DNA of 60,182 nt from UBA8337 sp049889915. GTDB taxonomy: Bacteria > Pseudomonadota > Alphaproteobacteria > RS24. Under the pieces are notes generated by a model. It saw nothing but the letters and a program-made list of their open reading frames with translations, was not told the DNA's origin and did no database searches. Positions within the stretch are counted from its first letter, which is position 1, and each line of letters opens with the position of its first letter. This document shows positions 15,774 through 23,392 of this stretch, one piece after another. A program made the translations under genes and the position numbers. The stretch spans positions 1-60,182 of the forward strand of contig JBMHCM010000114.1 in NCBI GenBank assembly GCA_049889915.1, given 5' to 3'.

Positions 15774-16298
15774 CTATTTGGCGTGCCGCGCCCATAGCGC
15801 GCCACGCTGTGTGTCAGCCGCCGGTTGGTAGGCACCGGATAGTTCACCCAAAGCGGTTTGGAAAGTTTCTAATGAAATATCGGCGGCGATTTCAAATCCG
15901 TTAATGCCGCAGCGCGCCATCATCGCCCATTGGTCATATAAAACTTCGCCGGAGGCGCGCAGCTCACCGGTGAAGCCCAATTGTTCGCGCAAAACACGCG
16001 CCGCAGAATAGCCGCGGCCATTGCGGTAAATGGGAAAGCGCAGGCTGACCAATGACAGCATGTCGAGATAAGGCGCCAATTCATGCACGTCCTCGCCCAG
16101 AGAGGTTTTGCCCTCACCATCGGCGGCCAGCACCACGCCCAATTTGCCGTTACGGGCGCGCAAACTGTCGGCTTCGGTTTTCAGGCGGGCCAGCGACACA
16201 ATACTTGGTGCATCGCTCAGGGCTGCCGCATCATCGACATAGACCCAGCTTTCATCAGCCGTTTGGCCGTCAATAATCAGGTGATACTCACTCGGCAT
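15774..16298 (-). CDS. DUF934 domain-containing protein (CysX-like, sulfite reductase partner)
   Basis: A 174-residue protein with the DUF934 core (LGVVLAADGEG, then VSLRFPIYRNGRGYSAARVLREQLG and GEVLYDQWAMMARCGINGFE). In alphaproteobacteria this family is encoded with assimilatory sulfite reductase and is assumed to help it, though its biochemical role is not established. The frame runs further upstream, but the start at 16298 gives normal length and an 11-base overlap with the reductase gene. No cysH is found beside it. Confidence 0.85.
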   Translation of the reverse strand: MPSEYHLIIDGQTADESWVYVDDAAALSDAPSIVSLARLKTEADSLRARNGKLGVVLAADGEGKTSLGEDVHELAPYLDMLSLVSLRFPIYRNGRGYSAARVLREQLGFTGELRASGEVLYDQWAMMARCGINGFEIAADISLETFQTALGELSGAYQPAADTQRGALWARHAK

Positions 16299-17943
16299 AA
16301 AGGCGCTCCTTAAACGGCTGCATGCCGATACGATTAAATGTGTCGATAAACCGCTCGCCGTCTTGCCGCTCATCCGTATAGGTGGTGACGACGGTTTCAA
16401 TGGCGTCGACAATGGTTTCCTCGGTAAAGGCGCGGCCGGTGATTTGACCGATGCTGGCATTTTCGTCTGCCGCACCTCCCAGTGAGATTTGATAAAATTC
16501 CGTGCCTTTTTTATCGACACCCAAAATGCCGATATGGCCGACATGATGGTGGCCGCAAGCATTGATGCAGCCGGAAATTTTGACCTTCAACTCGCCAATA
16601 TCATATTGCCGGTCGAGATCGGCAAAGCGCTCTGAAATTTCTTGCGCCAGCGGAATGGAACGCGCATTGGCCAGATTGCAATAATCCAAACCGGGGCAAG
16701 CAATGGCGTCTGAAATGAGGCCGAGATTGGCGGTTGCTAATCCTTGCGCTGCCAGCACGTCGTACACCGCCTTCACATCGTCCAATTTGACATGCGGCAA
16801 AACGAGATTTTGCTCATGAGTGACGCGCACCTCATCAAAGCTGTATTGCGCAGCCAGCTCAGCCACCGCATCCATTTGCGCATCCGTGGCATCGCCCGGC
16901 ACGCCGCCAATCGGTTTCAATGAAATATTGACAATGCCGTATCCGTCTTGCTTATGCGCCACCAAATTGGCGCGCACCCAGCGGGCAAAGTCGGCGTCTT
17001 CGGCTTTGGCGGCTTCAAAATCGGTGCTCTCGGCCGGCAGGGTTTCAAAAGCCGGCGCGGCAAAATAGGCGCTGATGCGCTCGATTTCTTCTTGCGGCAC
17101 GGCGAGCATTTTCGAGGCGTCCACCTTGGCGAACTCTTCCTCAATCAGGCGGCGCATTTCGGCTTCGCCTGTTTCATGCACCAGAATTTTAATCCGCGCT
17201 TTATAAGAATTATCGCGCCGACCGAGCATATTATAGACGCGCATCACCGCTTCCAAATAGGCCAGCAGGCTTTCCTTCGGCACGAAATCAGCCATTTTCT
17301 TGGCGATAAACGGGGTGCGGCCTTGGCCGCCGCCGACATGCACTTCATAGCCAATATCACCGGCATCGTTCTTCTTTACCACCAGACCGATATCGTGCAG
17401 CTTAATGGCGGCGCGGTCATTATCATGGCCGGTTACGGCGATTTTGAACTTACGCGGCAAATATGTGAACTCAGGGTGGAAGGTCGACCATTGGCGAATA
17501 ATCTCAGAAATAATCCGCGGGTCTTCTACTTCACCGGCAATGGCCGCGGCATATTGGTCAGACGTCACATTGCGAATGCAATTGCCGGAGGTTTGGATGG
17601 CATGCATTTCCACTTCCGCCAGTTCTTCCAGCAGGTCGGGGATTTTATCCAGCGCCGGCCAATTATATTGAATGTTCTGCCGCGTCGTGAAATGGCCATA
17701 GCCGCGATCATATTTGCGGGCGATATCGGCCAGCTTATGCATTTGCTTGGATGACAGCGTGCCATAGGGAATGGCAACGCGCAGCATATAGGCATGCAAT
17801 TGCAAATAGACACCGTTCATCAAACGCAGCGGCTTGAAGGCATCTTCGGTAATTTCACCGGCGACGCGGCGTTCTACTTGGCCGCGAAATTGGGCAACGC
17901 GGTCGGCGACCAATTGATGGTCAAATTCATCATAACGATACAT
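16288..17943 (-). CDS. cysI: Nitrite/sulfite reductase hemoprotein (assimilatory sulfite reductase)
   Basis: A 551-residue siroheme and 4Fe-4S enzyme. The cluster ligands follow the family pattern: C416 and C422 (CPGLDYC) and C459 and C463 (GCINAC). The duplicated ferredoxin-like halves are visible from RLMNGVYLQLHAYMLRVAIP and KPIGGVPGDATDAQM. It reduces sulfite to sulfide, or nitrite to ammonia; the DUF2849/DUF934 neighbours point to sulfite. Its siroheme would derive from the CobA product encoded at 37855-38706. The start lies 5 bases after the DUF2849 gene. Confidence 0.9.
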   Translation of the reverse strand: MYRYDEFDHQLVADRVAQFRGQVERRVAGEITEDAFKPLRLMNGVYLQLHAYMLRVAIPYGTLSSKQMHKLADIARKYDRGYGHFTTRQNIQYNWPALDKIPDLLEELAEVEMHAIQTSGNCIRNVTSDQYAAAIAGEVEDPRIISEIIRQWSTFHPEFTYLPRKFKIAVTGHDNDRAAIKLHDIGLVVKKNDAGDIGYEVHVGGGQGRTPFIAKKMADFVPKESLLAYLEAVMRVYNMLGRRDNSYKARIKILVHETGEAEMRRLIEEEFAKVDASKMLAVPQEEIERISAYFAAPAFETLPAESTDFEAAKAEDADFARWVRANLVAHKQDGYGIVNISLKPIGGVPGDATDAQMDAVAELAAQYSFDEVRVTHEQNLVLPHVKLDDVKAVYDVLAAQGLATANLGLISDAIACPGLDYCNLANARSIPLAQEISERFADLDRQYDIGELKVKISGCINACGHHHVGHIGILGVDKKGTEFYQISLGGAADENASIGQITGRAFTEETIVDAIETVVTTYTDERQDGERFIDTFNRIGMQPFKERLYAE

Positions 17944-17948
17944 GAGGC

Positions 17949-18275
17949 TTAGGCTCCGGCTTCTGCTTGTTTGCCCAAATCAAGGCGCACGGTCGGCCCG
18001 GCGGCGCGAATGGTCTCGCGCACGCTGGCCGGTTTATAGGCGCCTGCATCTTCCAGCACCTCGAACAAATAAGGCTCCAAAACATGCAGCTCAAAATCAG
18101 ACGGCATGGCGGAGGCCAGTAATGCTTCCGCCGCTTCCGCACCATCGGCAATCGCTGCCTCGGTAAAGGTTTCCGTCCACTGATGCGCGTCGGTCAAATA
18201 AACCACCTCGCCATCGCTCAAGCGGTTGGCGGTGACGGCCTGAAAGCGGGCGCCTTTTGCTGCATGTTGTGCCAT
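17949..18275 (-). CDS. DUF2849 domain-containing protein
   Basis: A 108-residue soluble protein starting KGARFQAVTANRLSDGEVVYLT, as in DUF2849. This small family is regularly found directly upstream of alphaproteobacterial sulfite reductase, usually after cysG; here cysG/cobA is elsewhere. A role in sulfite reductase maturation or electron supply is possible but untested. It is the first gene after an AT-rich promoter-like gap. Confidence 0.85.
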   Translation of the reverse strand: MAQHAAKGARFQAVTANRLSDGEVVYLTDAHQWTETFTEAAIADGAEAAEALLASAMPSDFELHVLEPYLFEVLEDAGAYKPASVRETIRAAGPTVRLDLGKQAEAGA

Positions 18276-18300
18276 ATGAAGTCCTTAATTTCTCTCGCTC

Positions 18301-18329
18301 TTATGGCATGGATGATAATTATGCGTCAA
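18301..18329 (-). promoter_or_regulatory. Candidate promoter of the sulfite reductase operon
   Basis: On the minus strand TTGACG (18329-18324) and CCATAA (18306-18301) are separated by 17 bases, 26 bases before the DUF2849 start codon. The surrounding 92-base gap is strongly AT-rich compared with the neighbouring genes. Confidence 0.4.
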
Positions 18330-18351
18330 CGTATTGTGAAATAAAATAAAC

Positions 18352-18367
18352 TACATAAATATATGTA
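18352..18367. promoter_or_regulatory. Inverted repeat TACATA-N4-TATGTA upstream of the sulfite reductase promoter
   Basis: Six-base perfect arms lie about 22 bases upstream of the candidate -35 element and next to the stop codon of the ABC permease gene. Position and symmetry fit an activator site such as one for a LysR-type sulfur regulator, but no known consensus is matched. Confidence 0.3.
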
Positions 18368-19153
18368 TTAATGGCTTGTATAGCTGTCATGCCAGCGCCG
18401 CAGCAGAGCATATTCCAGCAGGGTTAGGGTATAAAATAATGCAATGCCAAGCGCTGACAACAAAGCGAGCGCGGCAAACATCAGAGCAATTTCAAGGCGA
18501 TTGCCGGCCTCGATAATGCGCCACGCCAGACCGGTGCTGGCGCCTGAGCCGGCCACGAATTCAGCCACCACCGCGCCGATTAGGGCCAAGCCGCCGGAAA
18601 TTTTGCCGCCGGTCAATATGGCGGGCAAAGCCGAAGGCAGTTCAAGATGCCACAGCCTTTGCCACCAAGCGGCGCCGGACAGGGTCATGACATCATGCAA
18701 TTGTGGGTCAATGGCGCGCAAGCCTTGCACCGTATTGGTCAGCATTGGGAAGAAGGCGACAATCCAAGCAATGATGACCAAGGCGCGGTCAATATGGTCA
18801 AAGCCGACCCAGATGAGAATGAGCGGCGCGATGGCGACCACCGGCGTCACTTGCAAGGTCACGACATAAGGATATAGCGCCATTTCTATAAGCCGAGCGC
18901 GGGTGAACAGCACGGCCAACCCAACACCGCTGACCACCGCCCAGAAAAAGGCGAGGGCCGTGACCTTCAGTGTCACCCATAATGAGGCGGCCAATGTCGA
19001 AGCATTATCTATAAGTGCAGCGGCAATGGCAGATGGCGGTGGCAAGATAAACAGCGGAATATCGGCCTGCCGTACCCATAGCTCCCAAGCCGAAAGCAGG
19101 GCAATGCCGACCGCTAGGGGAACCAGCCAGCGCATCATGCCGAGGACCCTCAT
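18368..19153 (-). CDS. ABC transporter permease, NitT/TauT type
   Basis: A 261-residue inner-membrane protein with about six transmembrane helices and the cytoplasmic loop near ELPSALPAILTGGKISGGLALIG, typical of the SsuC/TauC/ThiX permease family. It forms the channel of the importer encoded with the two upstream genes. Its start overlaps the ATPase stop by four bases. Confidence 0.88.
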   Translation of the reverse strand: MRVLGMMRWLVPLAVGIALLSAWELWVRQADIPLFILPPPSAIAAALIDNASTLAASLWVTLKVTALAFFWAVVSGVGLAVLFTRARLIEMALYPYVVTLQVTPVVAIAPLILIWVGFDHIDRALVIIAWIVAFFPMLTNTVQGLRAIDPQLHDVMTLSGAAWWQRLWHLELPSALPAILTGGKISGGLALIGAVVAEFVAGSGASTGLAWRIIEAGNRLEIALMFAALALLSALGIALFYTLTLLEYALLRRWHDSYTSH

Positions 19154-19905
19154 GCCGAGACTCCGTGATAAATCTTATGGCCCAAAGCTTCACTCAGTGC
19201 GGCGCAGGCATTTTGAAAGGCAGCGCTGCTGCGAAAGCCGTCACTCTTGGCGCGCGCCGATTGGTCAATGGTCACTTCGGCGGCAATGCGCCCGACCTGC
19301 ATGACGTAAGCGCGCTCAGCCAGATAGGCGGCCTCGGTGACGCTATGCGTGACAAAGATAATGGTGCAACCGGTCTGCTGCCAAATGCGGCGCAAATCAT
19401 CATCAAGACGAAACCGCGTCAGTTCATCCAGCGCGGCGAACGGTTCATCCATCAACAACACCGGCGGCCGTTTGGCCAAAGCACGGGCCAGTGATACACG
19501 CATCTTCATGCCGCCCGACAATTCACCCGGCAGCGCTGAAGCGCGATCGGCCAGCCCGACCAATTGCAGGGCTTCGTTTACACGGAGCTTTGTCTCATCC
19601 GCACTCAGTCCGCTTATCCTCAGCGGCACGGCAATATTGTCAAACACGGTCTTCCAGCCCATCAGGGCCGGTTCTTGGAAAACAAAGCCAATATCGTTTT
19701 GCGCACCGGTTTGCACCGTGCCGTCGGTCGGCGGCACTAACCCGGCCAAGAGGCGCAGTAGGCTTGACTTGCCGCAACCCGATGGACCGACCAAAGCGGT
19801 GAAGCTGCCCGCCGGAAAGGCGGCCGACGCATTGTGCAGGGCGCGGTGCGCTCCGGCCCCTTCATAAAGCAGACTTACCTTGTCGAGGCTCAGATCAATG
19901 GCCAT
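19150..19905 (-). CDS. ABC transporter ATP-binding protein, NitT/TauT type
   Basis: A 251-residue ATPase with Walker A (GPSGCGKSS), Q-loop (FVFQEPALM), signature (LSGGM) and Walker B (VLLMDEP) followed by the H-loop (FVTHSV). It energises import together with the adjacent permease and binding protein. The frame is open further upstream, but the ATG at 19905 overlaps the TAA of the binding-protein gene by one base, the arrangement expected for coupled translation. Confidence 0.9.
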   Translation of the reverse strand: MAIDLSLDKVSLLYEGAGAHRALHNASAAFPAGSFTALVGPSGCGKSSLLRLLAGLVPPTDGTVQTGAQNDIGFVFQEPALMGWKTVFDNIAVPLRISGLSADETKLRVNEALQLVGLADRASALPGELSGGMKMRVSLARALAKRPPVLLMDEPFAALDELTRFRLDDDLRRIWQQTGCTIIFVTHSVTEAAYLAERAYVMQVGRIAAEVTIDQSARAKSDGFRSSAAFQNACAALSEALGHKIYHGVSA

Positions 19906-20876
19906 TAATCGGCCTGCACAAAGCGTGTGGTGAAGGCGTCTTGCCAATAGAGCTGTTTGTCATAAACGCCGTTTTCAGACATGGTTTCGAAGAATTCTTG
20001 CCAGCGTTCGGTCTGCATGGTTCCGATGGCTTGGCTGTCGCCATTTTCCGGTATCAACATGGCACGGCTGCGAATTTGTTCAATTGCCTGCTCGATAATA
20101 TCCGGCGTCATATCCGGATTGGCGGCCATGATCAGGCGATTACCGGGCGTCGGGTCGCCGTAAATATAACTGCGCCAGCCCTCAATCGAGGCGTTGACGA
20201 AAGCCTGCACTTTTTCCGGTTCGGTGATAATCATGTCATTGCGGGCCAGCACCATGGCGGCATAGCTGGGATAGCCGAAATCAGACAGCAGAAAAACCTG
20301 CGGGGCAAAACCGCCGCGCGTTTCAATAGTATAGGGTTCAGAGGTCACATAACCCTGTTGAATGGCCTGCGGATTGACCAGAAACGGCGCCAAATTGAAA
20401 GTGTATTTGCGGATTTGCCGGTCGGAAAAACCGAAGCGCGCCTTCAGCCAAACCCAGAATGCATTGACCGAGGCATCGGCAATCATAATTGGTTTGTCAC
20501 GCATATCGGCAAGGCCCGTAATATCGCTGCGCGGATGGGTAATCAGCACTTGCGGGTCTTTTTGAAACGCCGCCATGACGGCTTTGGCCGGCACCCGTGC
20601 TTTGACCATATTGAGCGGAATGAAGCTGTTGGACCCCATGCCGAAATCAATGGCGCGGGCGCCCAGCAATTGCGGAATATTGACCCCCCGCCCGCCCCTA
20701 CGAATGGTCACGTCCAGCCCGGCTTTTTCATATAAGCCCAATGCTTTGGCTTGGTAAAAGCCGCCTTGTTCGGCTTGCGCTTTCCAATCGGTGGCAAACG
20801 AAACCGGTTCCAGCGCGGCGGCCGGCGCAATCAGTGTGGCCAGCAAACCGGCCCATATGGTCAGGCGATGTAACAT
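19905..20876 (-). CDS. ABC transporter substrate-binding protein, NMT1/THI5-like
   Basis: A 323-residue periplasmic binding protein with a signal peptide ending near LIAPAAA (residue 21-22). LEPVSFATDWKAQAEQGGFYQAKALGLYEKAGL is the start of the NMT1/SsuA-like fold used for thiamine precursors, riboflavin, sulfonates or nitrate. No TPP or FMN riboswitch fits the short leader, so neither vitamin is supported. Lying upstream of sulfite reductase genes makes an organosulfur ligand conceivable, but this is only inference. Confidence 0.85.
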   Translation of the reverse strand: MLHRLTIWAGLLATLIAPAAALEPVSFATDWKAQAEQGGFYQAKALGLYEKAGLDVTIRRGGRGVNIPQLLGARAIDFGMGSNSFIPLNMVKARVPAKAVMAAFQKDPQVLITHPRSDITGLADMRDKPIMIADASVNAFWVWLKARFGFSDRQIRKYTFNLAPFLVNPQAIQQGYVTSEPYTIETRGGFAPQVFLLSDFGYPSYAAMVLARNDMIITEPEKVQAFVNASIEGWRSYIYGDPTPGNRLIMAANPDMTPDIIEQAIEQIRSRAMLIPENGDSQAIGTMQTERWQEFFETMSENGVYDKQLYWQDAFTTRFVQAD

Positions 20877-20895
20877 GGTCTAATTTCAAAATACT

Positions 20896-20921
20896 CCCTG
20901 TCGGCAAAGTGACAGACAGGG
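20896..20921 (-). promoter_or_regulatory. Inverted repeat CCCTGTC-N12-GACAGGG in the ABC operon leader
   Basis: Perfect seven-base arms lie 20 bases before the start codon of the binding-protein gene, and a TTGACG (minus strand) lies just upstream. It may be a leader hairpin or an operator. No T run follows on the minus strand. Confidence 0.35.
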
Positions 20922-20966
20922 CGGTTAGCGTCAATTGCCGCCGCATGGCAGCCAGTGGAGAAAGAT

Positions 20967-21428
20967 ATGGGTCAAAAACCGTTTTGGGAAAGCCTGACCT
21001 TGGCTGAGATGACTGAGGCGCAATGGGAGGCGCTGTGCGATGGCTGCGGCAAATGCTGTTTGGTCAAATTGCGCGATGAGGACACAGACGCTCTGGCCTT
21101 CACCAATCTGGCCTGTCGGCTGCTCGATTGTGAAAGCTGCCGCTGCACGGATTATCCCAATCGGCTCAGTCGTGTCAGCGATTGCGTGAAGCTGAGCCAA
21201 GCAAATCTGCCGATGATTGATTTTATGCCGCCAAGTTGCGCTTATCGCCGCTTGCAGGAAGGGCGCGGTCTCCCCGATTGGCATCCGCTTATCAGCGGCA
21301 CGCCGGACAGCGTGCATCAAGCCGGTCGGTCGGTGCGGGGGCGGGTGGTGTCGGAAACGCAAATCACCGAGGCTGATGTCGATTGGGCGGCGCATATTGT
21401 CGACTGGCCGGAACAAGAAAATGACTGA
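20967..21428 (+). CDS. YcgN/UPF0260 family cysteine-cluster protein
   Basis: A 153-residue protein with the cluster C24-x2-C27-x2-C30-C31 (CDGCGKCC), then C50, C55, C58, C60, C73 and C91. This is the UPF0260/YcgN pattern related to the CxxCxxCC zinc/iron-chelating domain family. Metal or Fe-S binding is likely, but the role is unknown. A GTG at 20955 is in frame, but GGAGAAAG lies at the right distance for the ATG at 20967. It is divergent from the ABC transporter operon. Confidence 0.85.
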   Translation: MGQKPFWESLTLAEMTEAQWEALCDGCGKCCLVKLRDEDTDALAFTNLACRLLDCESCRCTDYPNRLSRVSDCVKLSQANLPMIDFMPPSCAYRRLQEGRGLPDWHPLISGTPDSVHQAGRSVRGRVVSETQITEADVDWAAHIVDWPEQEND

Positions 21429-21522
21429 CACAGGCCTGCCTTTAAGCCGTTGAATATTTTGATGTTTGCCGAAAATATACACGCAAAATGCGAGTAAACC
21501 ATTGAAAAACAATAAAAAATTA

Positions 21523-21550
21523 TTGACAAGCGTGACGCTGGTTTGATAAG
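21523..21550 (+). promoter_or_regulatory. Candidate sigma-70-type promoter
   Basis: TTGACA (21523-21528), 16 bases, then GATAAG (21545-21550), inside an AT-rich stretch (about 21440-21550) that contrasts with the GC-rich coding DNA around it. It would drive the two gene-transfer-agent-like genes downstream. Confidence 0.45.
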
Positions 21551-21569
21551 CTTCAGGCACAGTGAGAGA

Positions 21570-21600
21570 CTGCGCTGATAAAACGATAAAAATCGCGCAG
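21570..21600 (+). promoter_or_regulatory. Leader hairpin before the phage/GTA-like gene pair
   Basis: CTGCGC-T-GAT pairs with ATC-GCGCAG (nine pairs with one bulged T). It lies about 20 bases after the -10 element and 20 bases before the first ATG, so it would be near the 5' end of the mRNA. There is no T run, so it is not a terminator. No Shine-Dalgarno sequence is seen between it and the ATG. Confidence 0.3.
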
Positions 21601-21619
21601 CCCACCAATATCACCTTTG

Positions 21620-21931
21620 ATGACCCATAGCGCTGCCCCATCTGATGCCTCAGCTGATACGATGTCGACAGATAGTGCCGCAGATATTCCGCTCGGCGAA
21701 ACGCGCGAGGCCTATCTGGTACAGCTATTTGGCAACGACCAAGAGGTGGCGCGGCATACCCTCGTAACACCGGCTTTTGCAATAACCGCCAAGCTGCGCC
21801 GCCAATGGCTGAAGCAATCGAACCGCGCCCGCCATTGGCACATCGCCGTTAGCCAGCTGGACAGTCACAATATGGCCGGTCGCGCGGCCCGCTTTGAGCT
21901 GCCGACACATTTGAAAGGAGGTGCCCGATGA
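21620..21931 (+). CDS. Small protein resembling the C-terminal domain of GTA/phage host-specificity proteins
   Basis: A 103-residue protein; the first 25 residues are Ser/Ala/Asp rich and look disordered. The rest (GETREAYLVQLFGNDQEV to HIAVSQLDSHNMAGRAARF) resembles, from memory, the end domain of the gene-transfer-agent TIM-barrel/host-specificity protein, whose strands run E-Y-x-V, V-x-x-x-x-V-x-x-P and V-x-V-x-Q-x-S. Here the domain is free-standing, with no room for the rest of that large protein. It may be a relic or a small accessory tail/fibre subunit. Its end overlaps the DUF2793 gene by four bases. Confidence 0.55.
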   Translation: MTHSAAPSDASADTMSTDSAADIPLGETREAYLVQLFGNDQEVARHTLVTPAFAITAKLRRQWLKQSNRARHWHIAVSQLDSHNMAGRAARFELPTHLKGGAR

Positions 21932-22629
21932 GTGCATCCGCAACCACCACCCCGCATTTCAACCTTGATTATTTGCTGCCTGAGCAGGCGCAAAAGCACG
22001 TCACCCTAAATGACGCGCTGCGCCGCCTTGATGGTCTGGTGCAGCTCAGTGTGGTGGCCCGCAATGCGACATCCCCGCCCGACACGCCGAGCAATGGGGC
22101 GCGCTATTTGATCGGTGATAAAGCAAAAGGGGCTTGGGCCGGACAAGACGGCAGGCTGGCTTTGTTTGAAGATACGGGCTGGCATTTCTTTACGCCGCAA
22201 GCCGGTTGGCGCGTGTGGGATGCCGCCGAAAAAGCGCTGCTGATATTTGACGGCACGGACTGGCGGGGTGTGTCGGCGCCAAATGCTGCCGCCTCTGTAA
22301 TTGCACAAACCACCCATGATGTTGACCTGACGCAGCAAGCCGAAGTGGTCATTCCTTCGCATCGGATATTTCTCGGTCTTACCGGCATTGTGCTGTCGCC
22401 GATTGCTGGTCCGCAAAGCTGGGATATTGGTGTCGCCGATGGGCTGACCCGTTTTGCCAATGGGCTGCCGCTTGATGGCGATACCGAGATTCGTAGTCCT
22501 GCCGACCCTTCGTTAATTTATTGGCAACCGACGCCTTTGGTGCTGACACCGCGTGGTGGCCGGTTTACCGCCGGTCGCATTCGGCTTTCTTTGTTTTCAG
22601 TCAATATGCCGCTGTCGCCACGCGGCTAG
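21928..22629 (+). CDS. DUF2793 domain-containing protein (phage/GTA structural type)
   Basis: A 233-residue protein. FNLDYLLPEQAQKHVTLNDAL followed by RYLIGDKAKGAWAGQDGRLALFE and GWRVWDAAEKALLIFDG is the DUF2793 core, which occurs in prophage tail/fibre regions and gene-transfer-agent loci of alphaproteobacteria. It may bind a cell surface as a spike or fibre. AAAGGAGGT before the ATG is the strongest ribosome-binding site in this region, suggesting high expression. No other phage gene lies nearby. Confidence 0.75.
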   Translation: MSASATTTPHFNLDYLLPEQAQKHVTLNDALRRLDGLVQLSVVARNATSPPDTPSNGARYLIGDKAKGAWAGQDGRLALFEDTGWHFFTPQAGWRVWDAAEKALLIFDGTDWRGVSAPNAAASVIAQTTHDVDLTQQAEVVIPSHRIFLGLTGIVLSPIAGPQSWDIGVADGLTRFANGLPLDGDTEIRSPADPSLIYWQPTPLVLTPRGGRFTAGRIRLSLFSVNMPLSPRG

Positions 22630-22696
22630 GGGCTGGTCTCCCCCCGGTGCTGTGATATGGTGAGGCAAATTCTGGCAGGCATTTTGGGAGGCATTC

Positions 22697-23392
22697 ATGT
22701 CACGTTTGACCGAAAAATCATCGGGCGTCAGCGACGCCATTAATACGCGGTTTTCCTGCCGCGCTTTTCTCGACAAGCCGGTTGCTGAGGACGATGTGCG
22801 CTACATTGTCGAAACCGCAACCCGCGCGCCTTCAGGCGGTAATTTGCAGCCCTGGCATGTCTATGTGCTGCAGGGCGAACCGCGTGACAAGCTGGTTAAT
22901 CTGATTGCCGAAAAAGGTGCCGCCAATCCGGCCGGCGAGGGCGCAGAATATAATATCTACCCGTCGGAAATCACCTCTCCTTACAAAGACCGCCGCTATG
23001 ATATTGGCGAGCGCATGTATGAAACCATGGGCGTCGCCCGTGAAGATAAGGCAGCCCGCTTTGCGTGGTTGGCCAGCAATTTCACTTTCTTCAATGCGCC
23101 GGTCGGCATGTTTTTTGCCATTGATAAACAAATGCAAGAAGGCCAATGGTCGGATATGGGCATGCTGATTCAAACCATCAGCCTGCTGGCCCGCGAGCGT
23201 GGCCTGCACACCTGCCCGCAAGAGGCATGGGCGATTTGGGCGCCGACCGTGAAAGACTATCTCGGCATTCCAGATAATATGACGTTCTTTTGCGGGCTGG
23301 CCTTGGGCTATGCCGACCCGGACGCGCCGGTCAATTCTTTGGAAAGCCCGCGCGCGCCGATTGATGAAGTGGTGCAATATTTGGGCTTTTAA
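22697..23392 (+). CDS. Nitroreductase family protein
   Basis: A 231-residue FMN-dependent oxidoreductase. RFSCRAFLDKPV and ATRAPSGGNLQPWHVYVL form the FMN site of the nitroreductase fold, and GLALGYADPDAPVN near the end is the usual closing segment. It reduces nitroaromatics or quinones with NAD(P)H in the cytoplasm; the natural substrate is unknown. GGGAGG precedes the ATG. Its TAA overlaps the ccmI ATG by one base, so it heads the cytochrome maturation run. Confidence 0.9.
   Translation: MSRLTEKSSGVSDAINTRFSCRAFLDKPVAEDDVRYIVETATRAPSGGNLQPWHVYVLQGEPRDKLVNLIAEKGAANPAGEGAEYNIYPSEITSPYKDRRYDIGERMYETMGVAREDKAARFAWLASNFTFFNAPVGMFFAIDKQMQEGQWSDMGMLIQTISLLARERGLHTCPQEAWAIWAPTVKDYLGIPDNMTFFCGLALGYADPDAPVNSLESPRAPIDEVVQYLGF

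Noticed and set aside
20877..20966. TPP or FMN riboswitch ahead of the NMT1-like ABC transporter
   Set aside because: The leader is under 90 bases and lacks the conserved riboswitch cores; only a simple inverted repeat is present.
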